Positions 31,611 to 40,997 of a stretch of DNA of 64,000 nucleotides are shown here, one piece after another; position 1 is the first letter of the stretch; the number at the start of each line of letters is the position of its first letter. Under the pieces are notes generated by a model. That model was given only the letters and a program-made list of their open reading frames with translations. It made no database searches and was not told where the DNA came from. The translations under genes were made by a program, and so were the position numbers. The stretch lies in contig NZ_JABWGO010000001.1 of the NCBI RefSeq assembly GCF_013363995.1, positions 1,807,222-1,871,221 of the forward strand, read 5' to 3'. Source of the DNA: Nonomuraea rhodomycinica (GTDB lineage Bacteria > Actinomycetota > Actinomycetes > Streptosporangiales > Streptosporangiaceae).

Positions 31611-34058
31611 ATGGATGATCACCTGCTCGGCTGGCTGCGGACACTCGACGAAGACCGGCTCGGCCGCATTCTCGCGAACCGGCCCGACGCCATCGCCGCG
31701 CCCTGGCCGCGGCGGCTCGACACGCTCGCCCAGCGGCTGTGCAACGGCTTCGCCGTCATGGAGGCGCTGCGCGGCCTGCCGCTGCCGTGCCTGGAGCTCG
31801 CCCAGGCGTGCCTCGTGGTCCGTCGCCCCACGCCCGAGCGGGTCGCGGAGTTCCTCGGCGTGCCGCCGCCCGAGGTGACGCCCTGGCTCGACCGGCTGCA
31901 GGACCACGCGCTGGCCTGGCCCGACGCCGAGGGCGTGATCCACCTGGCCGAGGCCGTCTCCCGCTGGTGGCCCACCCCGCTCGGGCTCGGCGAGCCGCTC
32001 GACCACTACCTCAACTCCTGGACCATCAGCCTCGACACGCTGCGCGCCCTGGCCCGCCGGCTCGGCCTGCCCCCGGGCGGCCCCAAGCGCGCCACGATCG
32101 CCCGGGTGAGCGAGATGCTCGCCGACCCGGCGCACCTGGCGGCGCTCCTGCGCCACGCCCCCGAGGGCACGCGCGAGGTGCTGGACGCGTTCGCCTGGAA
32201 CGGGCCCGTCCGCGACGTCGACGGCCACCGGTTCGTCGTGCCGGGCACGCCCGAGAAGTGGTGCGCCGACCACGGCCTGCTCTACCGGCCGAGCTGGCAC
32301 GTGGCCGAGATGCCGCGCGAGGTGGCGCTGTGCGTGCGCGGCCCCGGCCACCGGCCGCCGTTCACGCCCGAGCCGCCCGAGGTGGCCACCATCCCCATCG
32401 ACCCCGAAGAGGTCGACCACCTGATGACGCTGGCCGCGCCGCACGTGGTGGAGCGGTGCGCGGCCCTGCTCGACAACATCTCCAAGACGCCGCTGCCGCT
32501 GCTCAAGACCGGCGGCGTGGGCGTGCGCGAGGTGCGCCGCGTGGCCAAGGAGACCGGCTGCGACGAGGACGAGACCCGGCTGCTGCTGGAGATCTGCGCG
32601 GTGGCCCGGCTGCTGGCCTGGGACGAGCAGGCGGGCGGCATGGTGCCGACCGAGCGCTTCGACCGGTGGCGGCTCGACGAGGGCGCGGCGCGGCTGCGGG
32701 TGCTGCTGTCGGCGTGGTGGCGCATGGAGCGCTCGTCGCTGCGCCGCGTCGACGGCCGCTACGGCACCGTGCTCGGCGACGACCGGGCCGGGGCGGCGGT
32801 GGCCCGCATCCGCCGGGCGGTGCTGCCGGTGCTGGCGCACCTGCCGTCGGGCACCGCGTTCGCCGACCGCGCCGGCCTGGTGGCCAACGTCCACTGGCAC
32901 GCGCCGCTGCTGGACCAGGAGCTGCTCGGCGAGTGCGCCACGGCCGCGCTGGAGGAGGCGCGGCTGCTCGGCCTGCTGGCCAACGACTCGCTCACCGACC
33001 TCGGGCGGGCCCTGGCCGGTCTGGCCGCGCAGGCGGGCGACGAGAACGACGAGGTCGTGCCCCTCGTCGAGCACGACCCGATCCTGGTGGAGGCGTCCAC
33101 GCGGGCGCTGGCCAGCGTGCGCAGGAGCGCCCTGTTCGGCCCCGACCTGACCGCGGTGGTCACCGGGCCGCCCGCGGCCGAGCTGGCGGCGCTGCTGGAC
33201 CGCGTGGCCGAGCGCGAGTCGCGCGGGGCGGCCTCGGTGTGGCGCTTCACGCCCGCGAGCGTGCGCGGCGCGCTCGACCACGGCCACGACGCCGACGAGC
33301 TGCTGGAGGAGCTGGCCGCGGTCGGCACGGTGCCGCAGCCGCTGGAGTACCTCGTGCGCGACGTGGCCCGCCGCCACGGCGAGGTGACGGTGACCACGGT
33401 CGGCTGCGTGGTGCAGGCGTCCGACCCGGCGCTGCTCGCCGAGATCGCCGCCAACCGGCGGCTGGCCCGGCTCGGGCTGCGGCTGCTGGCCCCCACGGTG
33501 CTGGTCGGCTCGGCCGACGCCGAGCGCACGCTGGCCACGCTGCGCGACCACGGCTACGCCCCGGTGCCCGTCGCCGACACCGGTGAGATCACCATCCGCC
33601 GGGTCCGCCCCGAGGAGCCGCCCCCGGGCGGCAAGCTGATCCTGCTGCCCGGCGGCCAGGTGGCCGAGCTGCCGGAACGGCCCGTCCCGCCGGGGGCCGC
33701 CGCGCTGGCCGGCCCCGACGGGGTCGCGCACGTCGTGGCCGACCCCGCGCCCGACCCGTACGAGCACGCCCGCCGCCTGCTCGCCAGCGGCCAGAGCGCC
33801 CAGCCGGCCGGCCGCACCTGGGCCGTCATCGGGCGGATGGCCACCCGGCTGCCCACCGCGCAGCAGTCGCTGCTCGGCTTCGTGGTCGACCGGGGCGTGC
33901 GGGCCGGCATCACGCTGACCGGCGGCCTGACCGCCACCATCAGCCACGGCGAGCTCAAGGGCGGCGCGCTCGACGCCTGGTGCGAGGAGGCGGGCGACTA
34001 CCTGGAGTTCCCGCTGGGCGAGATCGTCGAGGTCAGGGGAGCTTACGGGCCTTCTTGA
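31611..34058 (+). CDS. Helicase-associated (XPB/Ssl2-like C-terminal) domain protein
   Basis: 815 residues, matching the size of actinobacterial helicase-associated proteins that often sit beside the XPB helicase gene. No Walker motifs are seen. Mostly helical with winged-helix-like repeats: LDTLAQRLCNGFAVMEALRGLPLPCLELAQA near the N-terminus, and PLEYLVRDVARRHGEVTVTTVGCVVQASDPALLAEI followed by TVLVGSADAERTLATLRDHGYAPV in the C-terminal DNA-repair-like part. No XPB gene follows here. It overlaps the convergent siderophore-binding gene by 26 bases. Confidence 0.8.
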   Translation: MDDHLLGWLRTLDEDRLGRILANRPDAIAAPWPRRLDTLAQRLCNGFAVMEALRGLPLPCLELAQACLVVRRPTPERVAEFLGVPPPEVTPWLDRLQDHALAWPDAEGVIHLAEAVSRWWPTPLGLGEPLDHYLNSWTISLDTLRALARRLGLPPGGPKRATIARVSEMLADPAHLAALLRHAPEGTREVLDAFAWNGPVRDVDGHRFVVPGTPEKWCADHGLLYRPSWHVAEMPREVALCVRGPGHRPPFTPEPPEVATIPIDPEEVDHLMTLAAPHVVERCAALLDNISKTPLPLLKTGGVGVREVRRVAKETGCDEDETRLLLEICAVARLLAWDEQAGGMVPTERFDRWRLDEGAARLRVLLSAWWRMERSSLRRVDGRYGTVLGDDRAGAAVARIRRAVLPVLAHLPSGTAFADRAGLVANVHWHAPLLDQELLGECATAALEEARLLGLLANDSLTDLGRALAGLAAQAGDENDEVVPLVEHDPILVEASTRALASVRRSALFGPDLTAVVTGPPAAELAALLDRVAERESRGAASVWRFTPASVRGALDHGHDADELLEELAAVGTVPQPLEYLVRDVARRHGEVTVTTVGCVVQASDPALLAEIAANRRLARLGLRLLAPTVLVGSADAERTLATLRDHGYAPVPVADTGEITIRRVRPEEPPPGGKLILLPGGQVAELPERPVPPGAAALAGPDGVAHVVADPAPDPYEHARRLLASGQSAQPAGRTWAVIGRMATRLPTAQQSLLGFVVDRGVRAGITLTGGLTATISHGELKGGALDAWCEEAGDYLEFPLGEIVEVRGAYGPS

Positions 34059-35061
34059 GGTCGGCCACGAGCCCCTCGACGAACGCCGCGTACCCCTGGT
34101 AGCTGAACGGCGTCTCGGCCCGCCACGGGTAGAGCTGCCCGGCCTTGACCGCGGGGAGCTTGGCGAAGGTCGGCTTCCTCATCATCTCCTCGGGCTTGAG
34201 CGCCTGCGTGCGGGTGTCGTACAGGATGACGTCCGCGTCGTAGGTGTCGGCGTTCTCCCAGCTCAGCGTCTGGAAGAAGCCGCCCTCGTCCACCTTGGAC
34301 GGCTTGACGACGTCGAGGCCGGCGGCGGTCAGGTGGACGATGTCGGGGTACTCCGGCGGGTTGACCACCCAGAACGCGTCGGCGCCGCCCGACACCATGA
34401 GGATCTTCAGGTCCTTGAACGCGGCCAGTTCCTTCGAGGCGGCCTCCAGCCGGGCCTTGGCCTCGGGCACCCCCCGCATGCCGGCGCCGAGCGAGGCGGC
34501 CAGGGCCTCGTAGCGGCCGATCACCTCGGTGGCGCTCTTGCCGGTCAGCATGATGCCGGCGGTGGGGGCCACCTGCTCGATGGTGTCCTTGGACTTCTCC
34601 GGGACGTACCAGAGGGCGTCCTTCACGTACATGTTGCTGACCAGCAGGTCGGGCTGGAGCGCGATGTACTGCTCGACGTTGAACTCGTCCCACACGTTGC
34701 CGAGGCCCGTGACCTTGGTGATGTCGACGTTGCCCGCCTGCGGGTCCTTGCTGCCGTCCTTGAGCTTGTGCGGGCCGAACACCGCCACCGGCCGCACCCC
34801 GAAGTCCCACAGCGCGGCGGCCGAGCCGACCTGCGCCACGACGCGCGCGGGACGGCTCGGGCGCTCCAGTGTGCGGCCACGGTCGTCGGTGAACGTCCAC
34901 GGGCCGCCGCCGGCGGATCCGCTCGGGGCGGGCGATCCGCCCGCCGTCGTGCTCCCCGTCCCGGTGCCCGACCCGCACGCCGCCAAGGTCAGCGACGCCG
35001 CCAGGCCCGCGGCCGCCGCGAGGAAGCCCCTGCGGGCCAGTACCGGTTCGGACATGTCCAT
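34033..35061 (-). CDS. Iron-siderophore ABC transporter binding lipoprotein
   Basis: 342 residues from ATG 35061 (ATG 35055 also possible). A Tat-like lipoprotein signal (ARRGFLAAAAGLAASLTLAAC) is followed by a Gly/Ser/Thr linker and a type III periplasmic-binding fold (RPARVVAQVGSAAALWDFGV, VEQYIALQPDLLVSN). The IdeR boxes at 35066 and 35096 lie directly upstream, giving iron repression, and the divergent permease/ATPase genes complete the system. The particular siderophore is unknown. Confidence 0.9.
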   Translation of the reverse strand: MDMSEPVLARRGFLAAAAGLAASLTLAACGSGTGTGSTTAGGSPAPSGSAGGGPWTFTDDRGRTLERPSRPARVVAQVGSAAALWDFGVRPVAVFGPHKLKDGSKDPQAGNVDITKVTGLGNVWDEFNVEQYIALQPDLLVSNMYVKDALWYVPEKSKDTIEQVAPTAGIMLTGKSATEVIGRYEALAASLGAGMRGVPEAKARLEAASKELAAFKDLKILMVSGGADAFWVVNPPEYPDIVHLTAAGLDVVKPSKVDEGGFFQTLSWENADTYDADVILYDTRTQALKPEEMMRKPTFAKLPAVKAGQLYPWRAETPFSYQGYAAFVEGLVADLKKARKLP

Positions 35062-35065
35062 CTCC

Positions 35066-35084
35066 TGAGGTTAGGCTTGCCTTC
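35066..35084. promoter_or_regulatory. IdeR/DmdR-type iron box 1
   Basis: TGAGGTTAGGCTTGCCTTC agrees at 14 of 19 positions with the IdeR/DtxR consensus TTAGGTTAGGCTAACCTAA. It starts 5 bases upstream of the binding-protein ATG and probably mediates iron-dependent repression on that side. Confidence 0.8.
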
Positions 35085-35095
35085 GTCGATCGTTA

Positions 35096-35114
35096 TGAGA
35101 TTAGCCTTACCTTA
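35096..35114. promoter_or_regulatory. IdeR/DmdR-type iron box 2
   Basis: Read on the minus strand, TAAGGTAAGGCTAATCTCA agrees at 15 of 19 positions with the IdeR/DtxR consensus. It lies 30 bases from box 1 and before the permease gene, so the divergent transcripts each have a site. Confidence 0.8.
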
Positions 35115-35140
35115 GTTTGACCGCGACGAGAGGGGGGCGG

Positions 35141-36235
35141 GTGCGCCCGGCCAAGCAGACCGAGCCGCCGACCAGGACGGGGCGGCCGCCCGAGGGTTCT
35201 TCCGCCGGCGGCGCGGGCGACCGGAGGGCGGGGCGGCGGCGGGCGGTCCTCCTGACCGGCGGGCTGGTCGCCGCGCTCGGTGTGCTGGTGCTCGTCGCGC
35301 TGGCCAGCGTGGCGCTCGGCGCCCGGTCCGTGCCGCTCCCGACGGTGATCGACGCCTTCCTCGCGCCGGACGCCTCCAGCGACCACGCCGTGATCCGCGA
35401 ACTGCGGGTTCCCCGCACGCTGCTGGGCATCGGCGTGGGCGCCGCACTCGGACTGGCCGGGGCGATCATGCAGAGCCTCACCCGCAACCCGCTGGCCGAC
35501 CCCGGCCTGCTCGGGATCAACGAGGGGGCGGCCCTGGGCGTGACCGTGGCGCTCGCGCTGCTCGGGGTGTCGGATCCGGCGGTGTACGTGTGGTTCGCGT
35601 TCGCGGGCGCGGCCGTGGCCTCCGTGCTCGTCTACGCGCTGGGCTCGGCGGGCCGGTCGGGTTCGGCCCCGGTGCGGCTGGCACTGGCGGGCGTGGCCGT
35701 GGGCATGGCGCTCACCGCCGCGTGCTCGGCGCTGCTGCGCATCGACTCCCAGACGTTCGACCGGATGCGGTTCTGGCTGACCGGGTCGCTGGCCGGGCAG
35801 GACGCGGGCACGCTGACGCGGCTGGCGCCGTTCATGGTGGCGGGCGTCGTCCTCGGGCTGACCCTGGGGCGGCCGCTCAACATGCTGGCGCTCGGCGACG
35901 ACGCCGGCCGGGCGCTGGGCGTGGCCGTCGGCCGGACGCGGGTGCTCGCGGGGGTGGCCGTGACGCTGCTGTGCGGGTCGGCGACCGCGGCGGCCGGGCC
36001 GCTGTGGTTCGTGGGCCTCGCGGTGCCGCACGCCGTGCGCGCGCTCGTGGGCGGCGACCAGCGGTGGGTGCTGCCGTACACGGCGGTCGCCGCGCCGGCG
36101 CTGCTGCTGGGGGCCGACGTGGTCGGCCGGCTCGTCGCCCGGCCCGGTGAGGTGCAGGTGGGCATCATGTGCGCGCTGCTGGGCGCCCCGGTCTTCATGC
36201 TGATGGCCCGGCGCAGGAGGCTGGCCGCCCTGTGA
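35141..36235 (+). CDS. Iron-siderophore ABC permease (FecCD), first subunit
   Basis: 364 residues from GTG 35141, chosen for the GAGGGGGG just upstream; a TTG at 35117 in the same frame lies against iron box 2. After a ~30-residue basic cytoplasmic N-terminus come about 9 helices. The FecCD signature is RVPRTLLGIGVGAALGLAGAIMQSLTRNPLADPGLLGI, and FVGLAVPHAVRALVGGD contacts the ATPase. The second permease gene follows 49 bases later. Confidence 0.9.
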   Translation: MRPAKQTEPPTRTGRPPEGSSAGGAGDRRAGRRRAVLLTGGLVAALGVLVLVALASVALGARSVPLPTVIDAFLAPDASSDHAVIRELRVPRTLLGIGVGAALGLAGAIMQSLTRNPLADPGLLGINEGAALGVTVALALLGVSDPAVYVWFAFAGAAVASVLVYALGSAGRSGSAPVRLALAGVAVGMALTAACSALLRIDSQTFDRMRFWLTGSLAGQDAGTLTRLAPFMVAGVVLGLTLGRPLNMLALGDDAGRALGVAVGRTRVLAGVAVTLLCGSATAAAGPLWFVGLAVPHAVRALVGGDQRWVLPYTAVAAPALLLGADVVGRLVARPGEVQVGIMCALLGAPVFMLMARRRRLAAL

Positions 36236-36284
36236 CCCCCCGTACCGACAGATCACCCGTACGATCCCGCGCAGGAGCCCTTCC

Positions 36285-37325
36285 GTGACCCTGTCCCCCT
36301 CTCCCGTCCGGCCCCGGCGGGCGGTGCGCCTCGGGCCCTGGTCGGTCCGGCCGGCGCCCCGGGCGCTGTCGGTGTGCCTCGGGCTCGTCGTCGGCGGGTT
36401 CGCGGTGGCCGTGCTGGCGATCTCCACCGGCGAGTTCACCGTTCCGGTGCCGGACGTGCTGCACGCGCTGTTCGGGCAGGGCACGCCCGTCGCCGAGCTC
36501 ATCGTGGGCAAGCTGCGCGCCCCCCGGGTCGTCACCGGCCTGCTGGTCGGCGCGGCGTTCGGGATGAGCGGCGCGATCTTCCAGAGCCTCACCCGCAACC
36601 CCCTCGGCAGCCCCGACTTCATCGGGTTCACGGCGGGCGCCTCGACGGGCGGCATCCTCGCCGTCGTCTCCGGCGGCACGGCCGTGCACGTCGCGGGCGG
36701 CGCGCTGGCCGGCTGCGTGGCGACGGCCCTGCTGGTCTACGGGCTGGCCTTCCGGCGGGGCGTGCAGGGCTACCGGCTCGTGCTCGTCGGCATCGGCGCG
36801 AACGCGCTGCTCGTCGCGGTCAACTCGTACCTGCTGACCCGGGCGAACATCAACGACGCCGCCACCGCCGGCGCCTGGCTCACCGGCAGCCTGGGCGGGC
36901 GCGGCTGGGACCACGCGATCCCGGTCGGCGTGGCCGTCGCCGTGCTGCTGCCGGTCTGCGCGTACGTGTCGCGGCCGATGCGGATGATCGAGATGGGCGA
37001 CGACGCGGCCCGCGCCATGGGGATCGACGTGGAGGGCGTGCGGGCGGCGGCCGTCGTCGCCGGGGTGCTGCTGTGCGGCGTGGCCACGGCCGCCGCCGGC
37101 CCCGTCGTGTTCGTCGCGCTGGCCGCGCCGCAGCTCGCCCGGCGGCTGGCCCGCTCCCCCGGCGTCACCATGACGACCTCGGCGCTCACGGGCGCCGTCC
37201 TGCTGACGGCCGCCGACCTGGCCGGCCAACGGCTGTTCGCACCCGTCCAGCTCCCCGTCGGGGTGCTCACCGCCGCGATCGGCGGCGTCTACCTCGCCCT
37301 CCTCCTGCGAAAGGACCGCCACTGA
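36285..37325 (+). CDS. Iron-siderophore ABC permease (FecCD), second subunit
   Basis: 346 residues from GTG 36285. Same fold as the preceding gene: KLRAPRVVTGLLVGAAFGMSGAIFQSLTRNPLGSPDFIGF and FVALAAPQLARRLARSPG. Two distinct FecCD subunits followed by one ATPase is the FepD/FepG-like arrangement for ferric siderophore uptake. The stop overlaps the ATPase start as TGATG. Confidence 0.92.
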   Translation: MTLSPSPVRPRRAVRLGPWSVRPAPRALSVCLGLVVGGFAVAVLAISTGEFTVPVPDVLHALFGQGTPVAELIVGKLRAPRVVTGLLVGAAFGMSGAIFQSLTRNPLGSPDFIGFTAGASTGGILAVVSGGTAVHVAGGALAGCVATALLVYGLAFRRGVQGYRLVLVGIGANALLVAVNSYLLTRANINDAATAGAWLTGSLGGRGWDHAIPVGVAVAVLLPVCAYVSRPMRMIEMGDDAARAMGIDVEGVRAAAVVAGVLLCGVATAAAGPVVFVALAAPQLARRLARSPGVTMTTSALTGAVLLTAADLAGQRLFAPVQLPVGVLTAAIGGVYLALLLRKDRH

Positions 37326-38152
37326 TGCCCGAGTCCGCCGCCCGGCTGTCGGGCTCCGGCCTGACGCTCGCCTACGACCAGCGGGTGGTCGCCGAGGGCC
37401 TGGACGTGACGATCCCCGACGCGTCGTTCACCGTGATCATCGGACCGAACGCCTGCGGCAAGTCCACGCTCCTGCGCGCCCTCGCCCGCATGCTCAAGCC
37501 GCGCAGGGGCGCCGTCCACCTCGACGGCAGCGTGATCACCTCGCTGCCGTCCAAGGAGGTGGCCCGCAGGCTCGGCCTGCTGCCCCAGACGTCGATCGTG
37601 CCCGACGGCATCACCGTGGCCGACCTGGTGGCCCGCGGACGCTACCCGCACCAGCGGCTGATGCGGCAGTGGTCGCGGGCGGACGAGGCCGCCGTGGCCG
37701 AGGCGATGCGCGCCACCGACGTGGCCGGGCTGGCCGAGCGGATCGTGGACGAGCTGTCGGGCGGGCAGCGGCAGCGGGTGTGGCTGGCCATGGCGCTGGC
37801 CCAGGAGACGCCGATCCTGCTGCTGGACGAGCCGACGACGTTCCTCGACATCTCGCATCAGATCGAGGTGCTGGACCTGTGCGCCGACCTGCACGACGCC
37901 GGCCGCACGATGGTCGCCGTGCTGCACGACCTCAACCAGGCGTGCCGGTACGCCACGCACCTCGTCGTCATGCGCGAGGGCCGGATCGTCGCCGAGGGCG
38001 ACCCGTCGGCGATCGTGACGCCCGAGCTGGTGGAGCGGGTGTTCGACCTGCGCTGCGAGATCATCGCCGATCCGCAGACGGGCACCCCGCTCGTCATCCC
38101 GGAGGCCCGCCGCCGCGCCTCCGCCCCGGCCGTCCTCGCGGAGGGGCCCTAG
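37325..38152 (+). CDS. Iron-siderophore ABC transporter ATP-binding protein
   Basis: 275 residues from ATG 37325. Walker A GPNACGKST, with Cys in place of the more common Gly/Ala; Q-loop LLPQTSIVPDGITV; signature LSGGQRQRVWLAMALAQ; Walker B ILLLDEPTTFLD; and switch His in VLHDLNQ. FepC-type ATPase serving the two permeases. Ends with a 4-base tail-to-tail overlap with the M20 gene. Confidence 0.93.
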   Translation: MPESAARLSGSGLTLAYDQRVVAEGLDVTIPDASFTVIIGPNACGKSTLLRALARMLKPRRGAVHLDGSVITSLPSKEVARRLGLLPQTSIVPDGITVADLVARGRYPHQRLMRQWSRADEAAVAEAMRATDVAGLAERIVDELSGGQRQRVWLAMALAQETPILLLDEPTTFLDISHQIEVLDLCADLHDAGRTMVAVLHDLNQACRYATHLVVMREGRIVAEGDPSAIVTPELVERVFDLRCEIIADPQTGTPLVIPEARRRASAPAVLAEGP

Positions 38153-39402
38153 CGGACGCCGCAGAGGCGGACGGCCAGCAGGGCGAGGGCGCGGGTCACC
38201 TCGCGCAGCTCCGCCAGCTCCACCTGCTCCCTCGGGGCGTGCGCGAACCGCACGTCGCCCGGCCCGTAGTGCAGCGACGGGATGCCGCCCGCCGCGTACA
38301 GCCGCAGGTCGCTCCCGTACGGCGCGGCGGCCTCGCGCGGCCAGGCGCCGCAGACGTCGGCGACCGCCCGGTTCACCTCGCCCAGCAGCGGATGCCCCTC
38401 GGGCAGCCGCCCGCTGGCGAACTGGCCGCCCGGCCACGTCACCACCGGCGGGTTCTCCCGCAGCCAGGGGCTCGCCGCCCCGTGCACGGCCTCCTCCAGC
38501 GCGGCGCGCGCGTCGGCCGGGTCCTCGTCGAGCCGGACGCCCAGCCGCCCCTCGGCCACCAGCAGGTCAGGCACCGTGCTCGCCCAGTCGCCGGCCCGCA
38601 CGGTGCCGATCTCGATGGGGTACGGCAGCGCGTTGTCGCCGTACAGGGGCGGCACGTCGCGGTTGCGCTCCTCCTCCAGCCGCCGCAGCGCCTCGAACAC
38701 CGGCCAGAACACCTCGATGGCGCTGACCCCCTCGGTCCGGGTGGCGCCGTGGGCGGCCCGGCCGGGGACCTCCAGCCGGAAGGTCAGCGCGCCGGCGTTG
38801 GCCGTGATGACGGTGCCGCTGGTCGGCTCGGTGAGGACCGCGGCCTCGGCGGTGTGGCCCCGGGCCAGCGTGGCGAACGCGCCCAGCCCGCCGTCCTCCT
38901 CGCTCATCACGCTGTGGACGGCCAGCGGCCGGGCCAGGCGCACCCCGGCGGCGCGCAGGGCGCGGACGACGGCGATGTTGGCGACCAGGCCGGCCTTCAT
39001 GTCGCAGGCGCCCCGGCCGTGGAGGGTGTCGCCCACGATGCGCGCCGCGAACGGGTCGCTGCCCTCCCACTTGGCCAGGTCGCCGGTCGGCACGACGTCG
39101 ACGTGGCCCTGGAGCGCCAGCGCGGGCAGGCCCTCGCCGCCCGTGACGCCGACCACGCCGTACGCCTCCGTGCGCGGCGCCTCGGTGCCGGGGAAGTCCT
39201 CGCGGGCCCGCAGCCCGTCGATGTCGATCTTCCACACGTCGACGTCGAGGCCGGCCTCGGCGAGCAGCCCGGCGACGTGGTGCTGGAGCTCCGACTCGGC
39301 GTCGGTGCCCGTGACGCTGGGCACCCTGACCGTCTCCGCCAGGAGGCTCACCGTGCCGGGGTCGTCGACGGCGTCCAGGACCCGGGCTTCCACGTCGCGC
39401 AT
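38149..39402 (-). CDS. M20 family metallo-deacylase (ArgE/DapE-like)
   Basis: 417 residues. Binuclear zinc hallmarks: ALQGHVDVVPTGD (metal His and catalytic Asp), GRGACDMKAGL (bridging Asp), SVMSEEDGG (catalytic Glu and metal Glu) and a C-terminal His in PSLHYGPGDVRFAHAPREQ. Resembles acetylornithine deacetylase/succinyl-diaminopimelate desuccinylase family members; with no arginine or lysine genes nearby, a peptidase or N-acyl amino acid hydrolase role is as likely. Confidence 0.9.
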   Translation of the reverse strand: MRDVEARVLDAVDDPGTVSLLAETVRVPSVTGTDAESELQHHVAGLLAEAGLDVDVWKIDIDGLRAREDFPGTEAPRTEAYGVVGVTGGEGLPALALQGHVDVVPTGDLAKWEGSDPFAARIVGDTLHGRGACDMKAGLVANIAVVRALRAAGVRLARPLAVHSVMSEEDGGLGAFATLARGHTAEAAVLTEPTSGTVITANAGALTFRLEVPGRAAHGATRTEGVSAIEVFWPVFEALRRLEEERNRDVPPLYGDNALPYPIEIGTVRAGDWASTVPDLLVAEGRLGVRLDEDPADARAALEEAVHGAASPWLRENPPVVTWPGGQFASGRLPEGHPLLGEVNRAVADVCGAWPREAAAPYGSDLRLYAAGGIPSLHYGPGDVRFAHAPREQVELAELREVTRALALLAVRLCGVR

Positions 39403-39545
39403 GAGGCAACCCTAGCCACGGCGCGCCCCCACCCTGAACCCGGTCCTGGCGCGCCGGCGCCACAGGAGGGCGACGCCCGCCTCCTGCGGATCAGGAAAGC
39501 GCTGGTCGGGCGCGGCGGCCTTCCGGCGGATCGTAAACTTGCCCC

Positions 39546-39866
39546 GTGGCAGAGCCCAAGTTCGAGATACAGATGCTGCACGACCGGGTGATGATCCGGC
39601 TGGAGCAGAAGGCCGAGGAGCGGCGCAGCGGCTCGGGGATCGTGATCCCGGCGACCGTCAAGCTCGCCAACCGGCTGGCCTGGGGAGAGGTCTGCGGCGT
39701 CGGCGCCAACGTGCGCTCGGTCAAGGTCGGCGACAAAGTGCTGCTCAACCCGGAGGACCAGTTCGAGGTGGAGCTGCACGCGCAGGTCTACCTGGTCATG
39801 CGCGAGCGCGACCTGCACGCCGTGGCCACGCAGGAGACCGACCACGGCACGGGGCTCTACCTCTGA
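39546..39866 (+). CDS. GroES-like co-chaperonin paralog
   Basis: 106 residues from GTG 39546. Cpn10 fold signs: MLHDRVMIRLEQKAEERRSGSGIVIPATV, then WGEVCGVGANVRSVKVGDKVLLNPEDQFEVE and a C-terminal ERDLHAVAT. It is not next to groEL, and the C-terminus (TDHGTGLYL) extends beyond standard GroES. Similar paralogs exist in actinobacteria; whether it binds GroEL is unknown. Confidence 0.85.
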   Translation: MAEPKFEIQMLHDRVMIRLEQKAEERRSGSGIVIPATVKLANRLAWGEVCGVGANVRSVKVGDKVLLNPEDQFEVELHAQVYLVMRERDLHAVATQETDHGTGLYL

Positions 39867-39930
39867 TCCCACGCCGGGTCACCCGGGCTGCCCGACCACA
39901 CGGGGCCTGCCCGGTCACACGGTTGCCCTG

Positions 39931-40923
39931 TCACGCGCGGTCGAAGGTCAGCCACAGCTTGGCGGACCACGTGCGGGCCGGGATGACGGCCAGCACGCGC
40001 GTGGCCCTGCCGTCCAGGCCCACGACGGTCAGCCGGTAGGCGCCGTCCTGCGGCATGACGGCGATGACGTGGTCCTCGTCCCACCAGCCGAACAGCGCGG
40101 CCGGCCGCACCGCGACCCGCTTGGTGACCCGGCCGGTGGCCGGGTCGGCCACGCACAGGCGCTCGGCTGAGCGCGGCGGGCACCACAGCGCCAGCCGACG
40201 GCCGGAGGGCGAGTACGGATCCTCGGGGCCGGCGGGCCGGCCGAGCGCGGTGTGGGTGCTGAGGACGGCGCCGTCGGCGGCGCGGTAGGCGCGCAGCCCG
40301 TCGCCGTACCTCGCGATCAGCTCCCCCGCGGGCGTCCACGTGAACGCCGCCCGCGTGTCGAGGCCGGTGACCATGACCGTGCGGGCGGTGCCCGCCGCCA
40401 CGTCCACGACGGTGAAGCCGGCGGCGCGCCAGGACCCACCGGCCTTGCGCTCGACGGTCAGCACGACCCGCCTGCCGTCCCGTGACCACGCGACCGACGA
40501 GGCGGCGAGCGGCTTGGCCACGGTCGGGACGCGCCGCAGCGCCCCGGTGGCGCGGTCGCCGAGGAGGAGGGCGTCCTTGCCGGCCCGGTAGGTGGTGGGC
40601 ACCGCGGCCAGGGTGCGCCCGTCGGGCGACGCCGCGGCCTCCGACACGCCCGCGCGCACGGTGAACGCGTCGCCGGTGCGGGCGCGCACGTACGTCGCTC
40701 TGGTGCCGAGCCCGTACGTGGACAGCCGCGCGGGATCGCGCGGCGCCTGCCGGTACGTCACGCCGACGCCCGGCAGCGGCAGGGCCGTCGTCCTTCCGGC
40801 GGACGCGGTCGAGGCCGGGGTGGGGGTGGCAGCGGGGGTCGGCGCGGTGAGGCCGGACGGCGCGAGGAGCGTCAGGGAGAGCACGGCGGCGGCGAAGGCG
40901 GGCACCCCCCGCACACTAGACAC
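39931..40923 (-). CDS. Secreted WD40/TolB-like beta-propeller protein
   Basis: 330 residues from GTG 40923 (further GTGs at 40914 and 40905). Signal peptide about 1-27, then a Thr/Pro/Ala linker and repeated SPDGR/TLAAVP, SRDGRRVVLT, SPSGRRLALW and DEDHVIAVMP units, typical of TolB-like propeller blades. No catalytic residues recognised. Function unknown; such proteins usually bind other envelope components. Confidence 0.7.
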   Translation of the reverse strand: MSSVRGVPAFAAAVLSLTLLAPSGLTAPTPAATPTPASTASAGRTTALPLPGVGVTYRQAPRDPARLSTYGLGTRATYVRARTGDAFTVRAGVSEAAASPDGRTLAAVPTTYRAGKDALLLGDRATGALRRVPTVAKPLAASSVAWSRDGRRVVLTVERKAGGSWRAAGFTVVDVAAGTARTVMVTGLDTRAAFTWTPAGELIARYGDGLRAYRAADGAVLSTHTALGRPAGPEDPYSPSGRRLALWCPPRSAERLCVADPATGRVTKRVAVRPAALFGWWDEDHVIAVMPQDGAYRLTVVGLDGRATRVLAVIPARTWSAKLWLTFDRA

Positions 40924-40997
40924 CGCGCGCCGCGATATCCCGGGCGATAACGGCCCGGTATGACGCGGAAAGGGTCACCCGCCCCGCGCGGGGCGGG

